A stretch of DNA of 64,000 nt from Plutella xylostella. Its lineage: Eukaryota > Arthropoda > Insecta > Lepidoptera > Plutellidae. Positions 43,005-53,450 of the stretch are shown here, piece by piece. The position numbers and the translations under genes were made by a program. Each line of letters starts with the position of its first letter. Position 1 is the first letter of the stretch. Where the stretch lies: contig NC_063986.1 in the NCBI RefSeq assembly GCF_932276165.1, positions 6,212,501 through 6,276,500 on the forward strand, read 5' to 3'. The notes beneath the pieces were generated by a model that was not told the DNA's origin, did not search any database, and worked only from the letters and a program-made list of their open reading frames with translations.

Positions 43005-43213
43005 TTATTTGGGGGAATGATTATGTTGACCTACGATTTTTATCACTTGATTCTCCATGGTCCACACCCGTGCGTTGCAACCTCTAGAATGAGCGGTGCT
43101 GCAATACCAAACCTTCTTGACGTTGTTGTCATACTCCGGGCGAGACGAATACTTGAAGTGGTTCAGAATCATCTGAGGCCTCCCTCGAGCCGATATTATG
43201 AACTCAAGTGCAC
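43005..43213 (-). CDS. mod(mdg4): FLYWCH terminal exon E3
   Basis: The acceptor TCTATTGCAG is followed by GT GCA CTT. It reads ALEFIISARGRPQMILNHFK, YSSRPEYDNNVK, WYCSTAHSRGC (C-x7-C), IVGQHNHSPK and TAA in CAAATAAAAC, as in E2. E2 and E3 share RPEYDNxVKKxWYCST and the stop/poly(A) overlap. Confidence 0.88.
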
Positions 43214-43592
43214 CTGCAATAGAAGGTACCATAATTATTTACACAGAATATTAAAAAAAATATATTATTAAATGTTTTTTACCTACAGGTGATATTCAAT
43301 CACCGCAGCTCTTTCACGTGGGATTTTTTTTATATTGCAACGCAGTATTAGTCAACACATTTTGTTTTAAAGTAAAGAGTAAACTAAAATAAGATTTTTT
43401 ATTATAATTTTGAGCGGATAAGTTTTGTAGGGCATTCTGGGAGTAATACCTATGACACTGGAGAAAAGAAGATGCAGCTACAAATCTTTATTTTATTCAT
43501 CACAAATACACGAATTAATTTACAAGCAGCTTCTTTTATACTACAGTGGTAAATGCTACGCAATGAATAAAAGGTAAGTAGGTACATCTTAT

Positions 43593-43834
43593 TTATTGTA
43601 TCTTAAGGTTAACTTTAATGGTGGAGGCTCCGTCGTGGGTGTGGTGGCCGATCATGCAGACCACCTTGTTGTCGATGGTGATGACGCGAGCACGACACCC
43701 CTTGGAGCTGTGTGTGCTGCAGTACCAGTATTTCTTGAAGTCGTTGTCGTTGTACTTCCTGACGCAATACGTGAAGTTGTCCATCCAGATTTGCGGTCTG
43801 CCCCTGACGGATGTCACGAATTTATACTGCATGC
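43593..43834 (-). CDS. mod(mdg4): FLYWCH terminal exon E4
   Basis: The acceptor CAACTTAACAG is followed by GC ATG CAG. It reads MQYKFVTSVRGRPQIWMDNF, TYCVRKYNDNDF, WYCSTHSSKGC (C-x7-C), MIGHHTHDGASTIKVNLKIQ and stop. It has a longer tail than E2 and E3. Confidence 0.87.
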
Positions 43835-44131
43835 CTGTTAAGTTGTTTGGTCGTTATTAAAAGAGTTTTAACAATCAACATTAAATTTGTCTGTAAATTA
43901 ATCCTTTTATAATTAAAATCAATTTACACCTGAAAAAATCTGAAATAATATTCTTGTTTTTCACTTATTTTTACACAATTTTCTTTGAAAGTACTTTAAA
44001 TTATTTATACATATTTTCAGATTGCTCCGTAGAAAAACATACAAATTGACAAGTCTTTCGCATTTTAGAGGTACTTAATAAAAATGACATTGTAAGGGAA
44101 ATAAGCAAACTCTTTAAGTACTCAATCAAGT

Positions 44132-44328
44132 TTAATGTGTGTGATCATTGCTGAAGCTAATAATTTCATCTTCATAAGTAAAAATGTGTGCTTTGCACTT
44201 TTTATTAGCGTGGAAAGTGCACTGCCATCTCTTTTTCAGTCCCGTCTGCCTCTGAAGACCAAACTTATGGGCGCCGAATATTATCAACTTATTACCGCGT
44301 CTTGATGTTACAAACTGCGCAATATTAT
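44132..44328 (-). CDS. mod(mdg4): FLYWCH terminal exon F1
   Basis: The acceptor TATATTTTAG is followed by AT AAT ATT. It reads NIAQFVTSRRGNKLIIFGAH, KFGLQRQTG, RWQCTFHANKKC (C-x7-C), FSNDHTH and TAA. First of class F, which ends at HxH with no tail. Only splice logic reveals it because it lacks an ATG. Confidence 0.85.
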
Positions 44329-44611
44329 CTAAAATATAAATGGTTATTTCAATAATGTAAACAACATCCGTAGTTCAGGTACCTAATAAATGATGTCTAT
44401 AATGTCAAATTACAGAGTTTCTTGCATTTCTCGAGTTATTTGAACATTATTTCAGTATTTTAACGCTTCAATGATCTAAAAATTTAATATACCCAACTGT
44501 GATAGGTGGCTCATGATTATGATAATTAAACTTCTATTTAATTACATAAATTGAAATCGATTGTATTTTTGGTATTGCTAATAACATGTGTTGAGTGCCG
44601 CTATGCCGCGG

Positions 44612-44805
44612 TTAATGTGTATGAACATTGTTTATGCTGACGATGGTTTCTTCAACAGTGATGAGGGAAGCTCTGCAACCTCGCGAGTGGGAGGTGCACC
44701 ACCACCGGATCTTCATCCCCAAGTCGTGTTGAACTCCAAATTTATATTTCCCGATAGTTATTCGCTTCTTACCGTGGCTTGACATTGTGAACTTCGGGGT
44801 ATCGT
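44612..44805 (-). CDS. mod(mdg4): FLYWCH terminal exon F2
   Basis: The acceptor CAAAATTCCAG is followed by AC GAT ACC. It reads DTPKFTMSSHGKKRITIGKY, KFGVQHDLG, RWWCTSHSRGC (C-x6-C), INNVHTH and stop. SSHGKK is a variant of the SSRGKK signature of the class. Confidence 0.87.
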
Positions 44806-44989
44806 CTGGAATTTTGGTCGCCAAATTTAATTATATATTATCGTACATCCAGAACTGCATTACTTCATCCATTAATTTATTTAATAATTTGTTGATACAA
44901 CAACAAATACCTATATAAAAAATAAAGAATGCAAGTTTAAATTGTTTAATAAGCATCAAGTATCTTATAAATATTATTACTACGATACA

Positions 44990-45253
44990 ACACACACAAC
45001 ACACACACTCACGCCTTGTACTACTGTACTCCCTTGCGGGGTAGGCAGAGGTGCATTGCTGCACCCACTTTTAGCCAGTGTTATGTTTAGTCCCAATGTA
45101 ATAGGGGGCGAGCCTATTGCCATTTTACGGGCACATCCAAGACCCGAGAACAAATATCTGTGTTTATACAAATATCTGCCCCAGCCGGGAATCGAACCCG
45201 GGACCTTCGGCTCAGTAGTCAGGGTCACTAACCACTACGCCATTCGGCCGTCT
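44990..45253 (-). mobile_element. tRNA-derived SINE, family 2, inverted copy
   Basis: On the plus strand GGGAATCGAACCCGGGACCT is the complement of the B box and ACCACTACGCCATTCGGCCG the complement of the A box. The body matches 21860-22125. Confidence 0.85.
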
Positions 45254-45378
45254 ACTACGATACCTTATAATAATTATACTTAATATTTATCTGTCGTTGA
45301 TAAATACATCCTAATACATTAGACTTACATGTCCATAACATTGCTTGGTTAGTGATAGAAATTACAATCGGATTAGAA

Positions 45379-45605
45379 TCAAACTTTGCATAACGTTCCA
45401 TCGCTAGTTATAATGTGTTTAGAAGGTCCATGCGTGTGACGCTCGTCCCGCCTGCGCACGCTCCCGTCGCCGTCCAAGCGGATGCTCGCCTTGCAACCAG
45501 TCACTCTCCTCGAACAATAATATATGTGTTTTCCGAATTGATGATAAGTGTAATCGTTCATTAGAAGCAATCTCTTTCCTTTTCTGGTTGGGAATAACTG
45601 GTAAC
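45379..45605 (-). CDS. mod(mdg4): FLYWCH terminal exon G1
   Basis: The acceptor TTTAATTTAAG is followed by GT TAC CAG. It reads YQLFPTRKGKRLLLMNDYTY, HQFGKHI, YYCSRRVTGC (C-x6-C), RRRDERHTHGPSKHIITSDG, TLCKV and stop. Class G signature: YxLFPTxKGKRLLLMN at the start, long tail after HTHGPxK. The acceptor pyrimidine tract is weak. Confidence 0.86.
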
Positions 45606-45950
45606 CTTAAATTAAATACATAGGTACCTAGGTTAATATGAAAAATAGATAGGGAGAATGAAGTAAGAAGTAAAATAAGTTAAAAGGTTGAAGATTTTTA
45701 AGGAAAAATAAAGTAATGAAAGTTTTCGTTTAATAAATCATTTTAATATTTTATTTAATTATTCTGATATCAAACAATATACAATAAATATAGAACAAGA
45801 AGTTTGAAATGTATAATCGTTATAGATATAGGAAACAAATTTAAAAAATCATTACAAGAAAGACAAACGTCATTGGCGATTACAGCGACATAATTTCAGA
45901 GAGTTTTACCCTTTATCGAGACATAGTGAAACACGCTCTATTAAACAACA

Positions 45951-46180
45951 TTAAAGTTTACGCAACTTGCCATCACTGGTAATCACGTGTTTAGACGTTG
46001 CATGGTTGTGGGTCTCGTAACGCCTGACGACGCTCCCTTCGGCGTCCAGAAGAATATTTGCCTTGCATCCATGCTTTAGCCTATCAGTGCAATAAAACAT
46101 GTATTTGCCCAGTTGATTATACTCGTAGTCGCCCATTAGAAGCAATTTCTTTCCTTTCTTGGTCGCGAATAACCGGTAAC
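45951..46180 (-). CDS. mod(mdg4): FLYWCH terminal exon G2
   Basis: The acceptor TTTAATTTTAG is followed by GT TAC CGG. It reads YRLFATKKGKKLLLMGDYEY, NQLGKYM, FYCTDRLKHGC (C-x7-C), VVRRYETHNHATSKHVITSD, GKLRKL and stop. Sister of G1; the two interrupt the class F series. Confidence 0.87.
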
Positions 46181-46706
46181 CTAAAATTAAATATGGAAAA
46201 ATATTAATAAGTAAGAAAAAATAGTTTTTTTCGGGAAAAGAGGGCAAAATAGCAAGTAAAAGTTGAGTATTATGGAGAATTATTAATATTTTAATTAATT
46301 ATTGATATTAAACAATACAAAATAAGGAGTTTGAAATGTATAATGAAATAATAAGTATCTATTTTAAAAATATTACATTTATATCTTAATAATCTGTGCC
46401 GTTGTTAGAACGTTGTCGTTGTATAAGTATTATAACATAACGTCATGTTTTACACACATGTTTAACACGTAAAGATAGGTATAAAAAACTTAAATTCTAA
46501 TATATATATATATATATATACATAATGGTACCTTGTTTCCTTATTAACTTAAATATGAATTTCGTATTATGTAAATTACAGCCTATAGGTAAAGAGAAGA
46601 GAGTCTGGGGCAGAGAAACCTGACCCCTCTCAGAAGCATTTTTACTATGAGAAGGGGGTCAGCTTTCTCTGGCCCTGACCGTACAATAAGTTATCTTAAA
46701 ACTTAT
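46181..46706. other. Non-coding spacer with a (TA)n tract
   Basis: (TA)n at 46500-46520. Positions 46595-46670 hold an imperfect inverted repeat (GAGAGTCTGGGGCAGAGAAA against TCAGCTTTCTCTGGCCCTGA), perhaps a small MITE. Confidence 0.4.
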
Positions 46707-46903
46707 TTAGTGCGTATGTACATTGTTTATACTGACAATCTTGTCCAACACAGTCATGAGGGATGCTTTGCAGCACTTGCTGTTATGAGAAGTGCAGGAC
46801 CACCGTTTCTTCATTCCCTTATCTTTGCTGACACCAAACTTATAGCCTCCTATTTGGATATGCGTCATTCCACGTCTCGATGATATGAAACGCGGAGTGA
46901 GGT
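46707..46903 (-). CDS. mod(mdg4): FLYWCH terminal exon F3
   Basis: The acceptor AAAATTTTCAG is followed by AC CTC ACT. It reads LTPRFISSRRGMTHIQIGGY, KFGVSKDKG, RWSCTSHNSKCC (C-x7-C), INNVHTH and stop. Confidence 0.87.
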
Positions 46904-47054
46904 CTGAAAATTTTGACAAATACATGCGTTAATCAATCATAAACATTTTATAAGAAATATTTATCCGAACAATGATTCACATTTGATGGTGTGTGATCAA
47001 AGTTTACGTCTGTTAATTATAATGGATGTCAACAAGATCACGAAATATCATATT

Positions 47055-47345
47055 TAACAGTTATCAGTGCAGCGAGCACATGATTCGATACTATTTTCGA
47101 ATCTACACGAAGGGTCACTTTTACCAAACGCTAAAAGTATTTAAATCAAATTTTAATAACATTTTGTACTAACTGACAGACGTATGACAGGCTACTAAAT
47201 ACGTTTAGCGTTTGGTGAAATTCCACCTAACATGGAAAAAACAAATGCCACTTTTGGAACTAACAAATTTGCCTTACATTTTGACAGTGACAGTTGGCGA
47301 TACGCAACGTTAACGGAGGATCGAAACTTGTGCTCACGACACAGT
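47055..47345. repeat. Dispersed repeat, partner of 50690-50945
   Basis: Shares CGATACTATTTTCGA, ACTAACAAATTTGCCTTACA and TTTTGACAGTGACAGTTG with 50.7-50.9 kb. Probably a MITE family; ends not resolved. Confidence 0.5.
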
Positions 47346-47642
47346 ATCAATGTATAAGATTTCAGCCCATCTAAAAGTCGATTTCATAAATGAAGTAAAT
47401 TATATTTCGCTAAAAGGACGTTTTTGGACAGCGTGAAGTGAAATGAGTAAATACAACATAATGATGTAATATCTATACACTCACGGGCAAAGAAACAGTA
47501 GGCCAACACAAAACAAACCTAAGTACATAATGTACTTTCATTAAATTAAATAAAACAGGTACTGATGGGATTCAGCGATGATAATTAGATTAATTTCTCA
47601 TAGAATCACTTGGCAGCTTACACAATTCCACACACAACGTGT

Positions 47643-47848
47643 TCAATGGTTATGAACATTATTAATCTTGATGATTTCGTCATCATAGGTCATGATGGTG
47701 GCCCGGCAGCCCTTGCACTTGTGCGTGGTGCACCACCAGCGCGCCTTGGGGCCCGCCTGCCGGTGGATGCCGAACTTGTACCTGCCCAGTATCATCTGCT
47801 TCCTGCCGCGACTCGATGTTACGAACTTGGGACGGGCGACGGCGACGC
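47643..47848 (-). CDS. mod(mdg4): FLYWCH terminal exon F4
   Basis: The acceptor AACCCTTCCAG is followed by GC GTC GCC. It reads VAVARPKFVTSSRGRKQMIL, GRYKFGIHRQAG, RWWCTTHKCKGC (C-x7-C), INNVHNH and TGA. Very GC-rich. Overlapping plus frames are shadows. Confidence 0.86.
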
Positions 47849-48351
47849 CTGGAAGGGTTTGTTATTGAAATAAGTAGTAGTTATTGGTTATTCAATAAAG
47901 TTTATCATGAAGTTGAAACATCATATATTATATTACCTATGTATCTGAACATAGTCACATTCACAGATAACCAATGCGAAAATATGAGGAATAAAGTAAA
48001 AAAATATATAGTATAAGTAATTTCTTAAATAAGTAGTTTTTGGACTGCGTCAAGTGTTAGTAATAATAACTAAAATACGAACACTTAAATATTTAACTCC
48101 GTTTATTCATCAGTTCATCACAAAATAAATAAACTTTACTATGGGGTAGATTTAAAAAAATCGAATAGGTTATTTTCACATTTATTTTGTAAATGAGTTG
48201 TACTTACATAACGTATGCATAAGTAAAGTATAATTAAGGCGTACGTACATTTAGTTGGTGACGATGACGGCGACTGGTTGGTTACTAATATTTTTACATA
48301 ATACATATGCTGGTGACTCGCAACTTATATTTTTTTATATTAGATGTTTGT

Positions 48352-48551
48352 TCAATGATTGTGACTATCATTAATTTTAACAATTTCATTATCGATGGTC
48401 ATTAAAGAAGCCTTGCAGCCCTTGTTGTTGTGCGTGGTGCACCACCACCGGGTCCTACTGCCGTTAGTTCGGTGGATGCCGTACTTGTAACTCCCGAGAA
48501 TGATTTGCTTCTTACCGCGACTGGATAGTATAAACTTTGGACTGTCCGCGT
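48352..48551 (-). CDS. mod(mdg4): FLYWCH terminal exon F5
   Basis: The acceptor ATACTTTCAG is followed by AC GCG GAC. It reads ADSPKFILSSRGKKQIILGS, YKYGIHRTNGS, RWWCTTHNNKGC (C-x7-C), INDSHNH and TGA. Closest to F4 (GIHRxxG, WWCTTH). Confidence 0.86.
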
Positions 48552-48854
48552 CTGAAAGTATTGAAATACATGTTAATATTGTTATTATTCAATGATGAAA
48601 TGCCTCATCGTCGTAATTTTAAGTTGCGGCGGAGACGACAACTCAAAACGAGGTTATTTTTGTTAAAGATTGGAATTAACCAATATATATTACGTATTGT
48701 TGATTATGATAATATCCCACTGTATATGCAAAACACGAGTACATACTTAAACTCTTATAAGAGTATATATATAAATAGAGATAATAATCTTAGTATAATA
48801 ATCTTTAATAATTATATTTAATATAATAATCAATTTTTAATAATCAATATTTAA

Positions 48855-49643
48855 TATAATGGTCAATTTTGTAAGGCAGTTTTTCAAAAAGATAATATAG
48901 ACAGAGAGTTATCATTCAGATGGCTCAAGAAACAGCCAACATTAGAAGCTTCGATTTTCGCCATTCAAGATCAAGCAGTTATTACAAAACAGCACGAGAG
49001 AGACATTCTAAGAAAGGAAATAGACGGTAGGTGTCGGCTATGCGCGACTAAGGATGAGACCATACAACACATTACCTCTGGATGCGATAAGCTGGCAGGC
49101 ACCTACTATACAAAACGACACAACAACGTAGTACAATATGTTCACTGGTCATTGCTCAAAAAACATAACCTACATAGTACAGATTTATGGTGGAAGGAGG
49201 ATTTAACACAGCCACAAGTTAAAGAAAATGAAGAAGCAAAAGTAATGTGGGAGATGCCGGTACAGACAGATGTTACCGTCACACACAACCGACCAGACAT
49301 AATATATACAGATAAAGCAGAAAACAAAACATACTTAATAGACATAACAATACCATCAGACTACAACATCGGAGCAAAAGAAATAGAAAAGCTTAGCAAA
49401 TATCACCTTCTGAAAAAAGAAATAGCAAGATTATGGAACATGGATACACAAATAATACCAATAGTAATAGGAGCCACTGGAATTGTTGCAAAAAGTCTAC
49501 ATAGATATTGCAATAAGTTAGAAGCAAAAATAAACATACATATCATGCAGAAGCAGGCAGCCATCCACACATCAACTATAGTTAGTAAGGTTTTAGGAGA
49601 TTCAGTTTTTGTACACGGGGACACTGATGCTCCTCTTCTCTGA
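48855..49643 (+). mobile_element. 3' fragment of a non-LTR retrotransposon with restriction-like endonuclease
   Basis: Continuous plus-strand frame of about 262 codons, opposite in direction to the exon array. It contains a zinc knuckle (GRCRLCATKDETIQHITSGC, C-x2-C-x7-H-x4-C). Then comes the restriction-like endonuclease core RPDIIYTDK...TYLIDITIPSD (PD-(D/E)XK type), then a helical end (ADIAR-like KEIARLWNM, IPIVIGATGIV). This arrangement belongs to non-LTR elements such as the R2/R4/Dong lineages. Reverse transcriptase is missing, so it is a 5'-truncated copy. It is still open, suggesting recent arrival. The clade is uncertain. Confidence 0.75.
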
Positions 49644-49649
49644 AGGTTT

Positions 49650-49805
49650 CAGAGCGGGAGTATTAGTTTAAAAACACCGACCTCAAAAGTCGAGATAAAT
49701 AAACACGAATATAATAATCCAATAATAATCTAATAATAATCTAATCAGAGCGGGAGTATTAGTTTAAAAACACCGACCTCAAAAGTCGAGATAAATAAAA
49801 TCTAA
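49650..49805 (+). repeat. Duplicated 3' tail of the retrotransposon fragment
   Basis: The segment AGAGCGGGAGTATTAGTTTA through CGACCTCAAAAGTCGAGATA occurs at 49650-49702 and again at 49746-49799, with AT-rich linker between. It contains the small hairpin CGACCTCAAAAGTCG, a possible recognition structure for reverse transcription. Confidence 0.75.
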
Positions 49806-49934
49806 TAATTAGATATAATAATCTTATAAGAGTATACGTATAAATACGTACTTAAAGAAAAAAAATGCCTTATGTGTGAATTGAAACTATGTATAACAGC
49901 AAGTATTTAACGTAGTTTCTAAAAGTCTTCTAGT

Positions 49935-50173
49935 CTACAACAATTTACAGAGAGTTCCATTTTCAGTAATGTAGTATCGGATAGGGCCGTGAATGTGGTT
50001 GTCCTGTACCCTTCGGATGCTCCCATCTTTGTGCAGACTCACACTGGCCCTGCAACCAGTTGAAACCTTCTTCGAACAATAAAACATTAAGTTCAGCCTT
50101 TCATTGTAAGTGTGGTTGTTCATTAAAAGCAATCGTTTTCCTTTTTTTGTCGGAAACAAACGGTATTGGTGAT
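49935..50173 (-). CDS. mod(mdg4): FLYWCH terminal exon G3
   Basis: The acceptor TTATTCTTGCAG is followed by AT CAC CAA. It reads HQYRLFPTKKGKRLLLMNNH, TYNERLNLM, FYCSKKVSTGC (C-x7-C), QDNHIHGPIRYYITENGTLC, KLL and stop. The HxH is HIH. Confidence 0.88.
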
Positions 50174-50282
50174 CTGCAAGAATAAGAAAACTGTCATAGA
50201 AATAAATAGGAATAAGTAATCCACGGTACTCTCCCATATATTTATTTATTATAAAATTCAATATTCTAGTCCGATAGATCGG

Positions 50283-50405
50283 ATGATCGAAACGACTGCA
50301 GAGCTAGTCACAGAAAAGGCCAACAGGTTAAAACGAAATAACATTTATGAACAACAGAAACAAAAACTTAAAAAGAATACAGGTAGAACAAACATAAAAT
50401 TGTAA
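50283..50405 (+). CDS. Small plus-strand open frame, probably a retroelement ORF end
   Basis: 40 codons, MIETTAELVTEKANRLKRNN, IYEQQKQKLKKNTGRTNIKL, stop, then AATAAATA. The sequence is protein-like (charged, helical) and resembles the C-terminal end of insect retrotransposon polyproteins. The preceding CGATAG followed by AT CGG ATG would also fit a phase-1 acceptor. One in three random acceptors would, so this is weak evidence for an antisense terminal exon. Confidence 0.3.
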   Translation: MIETTAELVTEKANRLKRNNIYEQQKQKLKKNTGRTNIKL

Positions 50406-50689
50406 AATAAATAAGTATACAGGTACATATTTCGTTTTTCAAGTACAGCCTCTAATCATTAGAATACAGGAGATAAAATATAGTTTGACTCCAAATAAAT
50501 GTTCTACGTATTTTTATTTTACATTACAGAACTTTACTACAGGTATTTTCCAAATAATTCATCATAAAATAATACATAACTAATACAATACTGAAAAACA
50601 TTGTAAGTAATCCATATTTATACAGATACCTTAGCCTTAGCTTATATATACAATCATTTCTAATTATCTACACGGATTTTTCAATAGTC

Positions 50690-50945
50690 AGACAGAAAGT
50701 TATCAGAGGTTATCCCTATCACGGGCTTACGTGGCAATTCGATACTATTTTCGATACTACACATATTATGGAAAAAGAACAACTTTTGGAACTTACAAAT
50801 TTGCCTTACATTTTGACAGTGACAGTTGACGATACGCAACGTAAACGGAGGTTCGAAAATTTTGTAATCGCTGCACTGAAGAACGTCGCGTCTGAATCTT
50901 TGTATTAGATAGTGACAGCAACGATTTTGTTACTCAGATAACAGT
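50690..50945. repeat. Dispersed repeat, partner of 47055-47345
   Basis: GGTTATCCCTATCACGGGCT start, TTTTGACAGTGACAGTTGAC body, end near GATAACAGTTATCTGAC. Short inverted ends (GTTATCAGAGG / AGATAACAGTTATCTGA) suggest a MITE. Confidence 0.5.
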
Positions 50946-51161
50946 TATCTGACCATTAAAACGCCCTAAGTAAACTAAAAAAAAACCTAGTGACTAGACA
51001 GGTAGGCGGTAGTATTTCGATGAGGAAAGCCGAGGACAGAATTTTTAAAAAGGCCCTTGGGAAAGTCCAGCAGTGGACAATTATTCGCTAATAATTTACT
51101 ATAGGTACTTAACAACTGTTTTAAATTAAGTTTATATATTTTTATATATGATTTACATTCA

Positions 51162-51406
51162 TTACTGATACAAGAAACTTCCATCTTTGTTAATTATATA
51201 CTTAATTGGGCCATGTGTATGGTTCTCGTCTAATTTAAGAATACTGCCATTCTTTTTAAGGTATACTCTGCCCTTACAAATGTTTGAAAACTTTTTAGAA
51301 CAGTAAAATGCTGATCTGTAGACTTCGTTATATGTGAAACCATTCATGAGAAGTAATCTTTTTCCATTCTTGTTGGGAAATATCTGGTATTGGTAACCTG
51401 CTGAAC
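51162..51406 (-). CDS. mod(mdg4): FLYWCH terminal exon G4 with tandem acceptors
   Basis: Three AGs spaced so that all keep phase 1 (CAG GTTCAG CAG GTTAC) lie at 51407, 51401 and 51398. Alternative use would add or drop S-A or S-A-G. It reads YQYQIFPNKNGKRLLLMNGF, TYNEVYRSA, FYCSKKFSNIC (C-x7-C), DENHTHGPIKYIINKDGSFL and stop. Confidence 0.85.
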
Positions 51407-51572
51407 CTGTAATAAAGAAATCTTCTGTAAGCAAGCATTTTTTTTAATTTTCTTATTTTTCATATTTTTAGAGCAGCACTTAACTTATTTAGGTTGATTA
51501 ACAGCTAGTGTATGGGATTATGTCTTAACAATAATATAAAGAACATCACTTGTTTCTCATATTCTGAATTAT

Positions 51573-52577
51573 TTTATTCATAAAGTTATCAATCCCAAGA
51601 GTAAATTATAAAGAAAGAAAATTGTATGTGAGTATAATAAATAGATGTATTTATTCTTGTTACATACCTATTACTTCCATACTTATGGTGACTTTCACAA
51701 AAACCTTTAAACAAATATAAATCTATGACCTTTGACAGTATACTGAGCAGAACAGCAATAGATTTAATTCAGTTTAAATGTTTGGTGCAAGACACCCTTA
51801 ATCTAAGTTCTTAAAACTAAAATAGAACAGCTTATGTTAATAAAATAGTATTTATAGACAAGTTTTGGTCAAGAACATTTACAGATACAGAAGAGTACCA
51901 TCTTTAGTAATCATATATTTTACAGGCCCATGTGTATGATTATCGTCGACTTTGCGAATAGACCCATCTCTGTCTATGTGCACGCTCGCTTTACAAGAAG
52001 TCGAAAACTTCTTTGCGCAGTAAAATAATGATTTATATACTTCATTATAAGTGTACCCATTCAAAAGAAGTAATCTTTTTCCTTTCCTGGTCGGGAATAT
52101 CCGGTATTCTTGGTATTCTGAAATAAATAATTGTTATGAACGAGATAGGTGCACTAGGCTGTAAAAATATAGAGGTAAGTACCTACCACACTTTCCAATA
52201 ACAATTTTGTTCATAACTGAACATTTGCAGAAGTGATATTTTTAGCTGAAAGGGAGGAAGGGTAATCAGAGTCTTTATCTATAAAACTTTGAAACACTTG
52301 AAAAAATATACAATGGTTTGGTTATCATTAAATGCACTTTATTTATCTGACCATATGGTAAACGAAAATCACATACCTATCTGATATTAGCAAAACATTT
52401 TTAATAAAGACATCCGAACAACAAACAATTCAGATGAGCCATTACCTATTAGTATATTAACAAGATCCTCTCTATTTATCACAACATTCAATAGTTCCGT
52501 TTTAAGAGTAATACCGATGAAGTGTGGAATTCAAGATTATTAAATTATTATTTATTTTTGTTTCCTGCCTTCATATA
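51573..52577. repeat. Tandem duplication, unit 1 (contains G5)
   Basis: Starts GTTATCAATCCCAAGAGTAA and runs to TTTGTTTCCTGCCTTCATAT. Aligned base for base with 52578-53750 except for a few substitutions and two insertions in unit 2. Confidence 0.9.
51879..52117 (-). CDS. mod(mdg4): FLYWCH terminal exon G5
   Basis: The acceptor TTTATTTCAG is followed by AA TAC CAA. It reads YQEYRIFPTRKGKRLLLLNG, YTYNEVYKSL, FYCAKKFSTSC (C-x7-C), DDNHTHGPVKYMITKDGTLL and stop. Confidence 0.9.
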
Positions 52578-52897
52578 CAATTCATAAGTTATCAATCCCA
52601 AGAGTAAATTACCTATAAAGAAAGAAAATTGTATGTGAGTATAATAAATAAATGTATTTATTCTTGTTACATACCTATTACTTCCTTACTTATGGTGACT
52701 TTCACAAAAACCTTTAAACAAATTTAAATCTATGACCATTGACAGTATACTGAGCAGAACAGCAATAGATTTAATTCCGTTTAAATGTTTGGTGCAAGAC
52801 ATCCTTAATCTAAATTCTTAAAACTAAAAAGAACAGCTTATGTTAATAAAATAGTATTTATAGACAAGTTTTGGTAAAAAATTCAGGTCTAGAATAT

Positions 52898-53148
52898 TTA
52901 CAGATACAGAAGAGTACCATCTTTAGTAATCATATATTTTACAGGTCCATGTGTATGATTATCGTCGACTTTGCGAATAGACCCATCTCTGTCTATGTGC
53001 ACGCTCGCTTTACAAGAAGTCGAAAACTTCTTTGCGCAGTAAAATATTGATTTATATATAAGTGACTTGACTTCATTATAAGTGTACCCATTCAAAAGAA
53101 GTAATCTTTTTCCTTTCTTGGTCGGGAATATCCGGTATTCTTGGTATT
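52898..53148 (-). CDS. mod(mdg4): FLYWCH terminal exon G6
   Basis: Same acceptor as G5. It reads YQEYRIFPTKKGKRLLLLNG, YTYNEVKSLIYKSI, FYCAKKFSTSC (C-x7-C), then the same ending as G5. The only notable protein difference is four extra residues (V-K-S-L-I region) from a 12-base in-frame insertion before the first Cys. Functional difference unknown. Confidence 0.9.
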
Positions 53149-53307
53149 CTGAAATAAATAATTGTTATGAACGATATAGGTGCACTAGGCTGTAAAAATA
53201 TAGAGGTAAGTACCTACCACACTTTCCAATAACAATTTTGTTCATAACTGAACAATTGCAGAAGTGATATTGTTAGCTGAAAGGGAGGAAGGGTAATCAG
53301 AGTCTTA

Positions 53308-53450
53308 CCGCCTTATTCATAGAAAAGTTACAAGACGTTTTAACTAATACACTGTTTTGTCCCTCTCCGACAAAGAACAATTTGTTCTTTGACAGAGAGG
53401 GACAAAACAGTTTATTAAAACGTTCTGTAACTTCTCTATGAATAAGGGGG
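53308..53450. mobile_element. Palindromic MITE copy 3
   Basis: CCGCCTTATTCATAGAAAAG to its complement ending GAATAAGGGGG; TTA flanks. Centre CAAAGAACAATTTGTTCTTTG as in copy 2. Dated as younger than the G5/G6 duplication. Confidence 0.88.

Noticed and set aside
44500..44530. HNHEPP-like reading on the minus strand
   Set aside because: Only six residues match and no finger half lies upstream.
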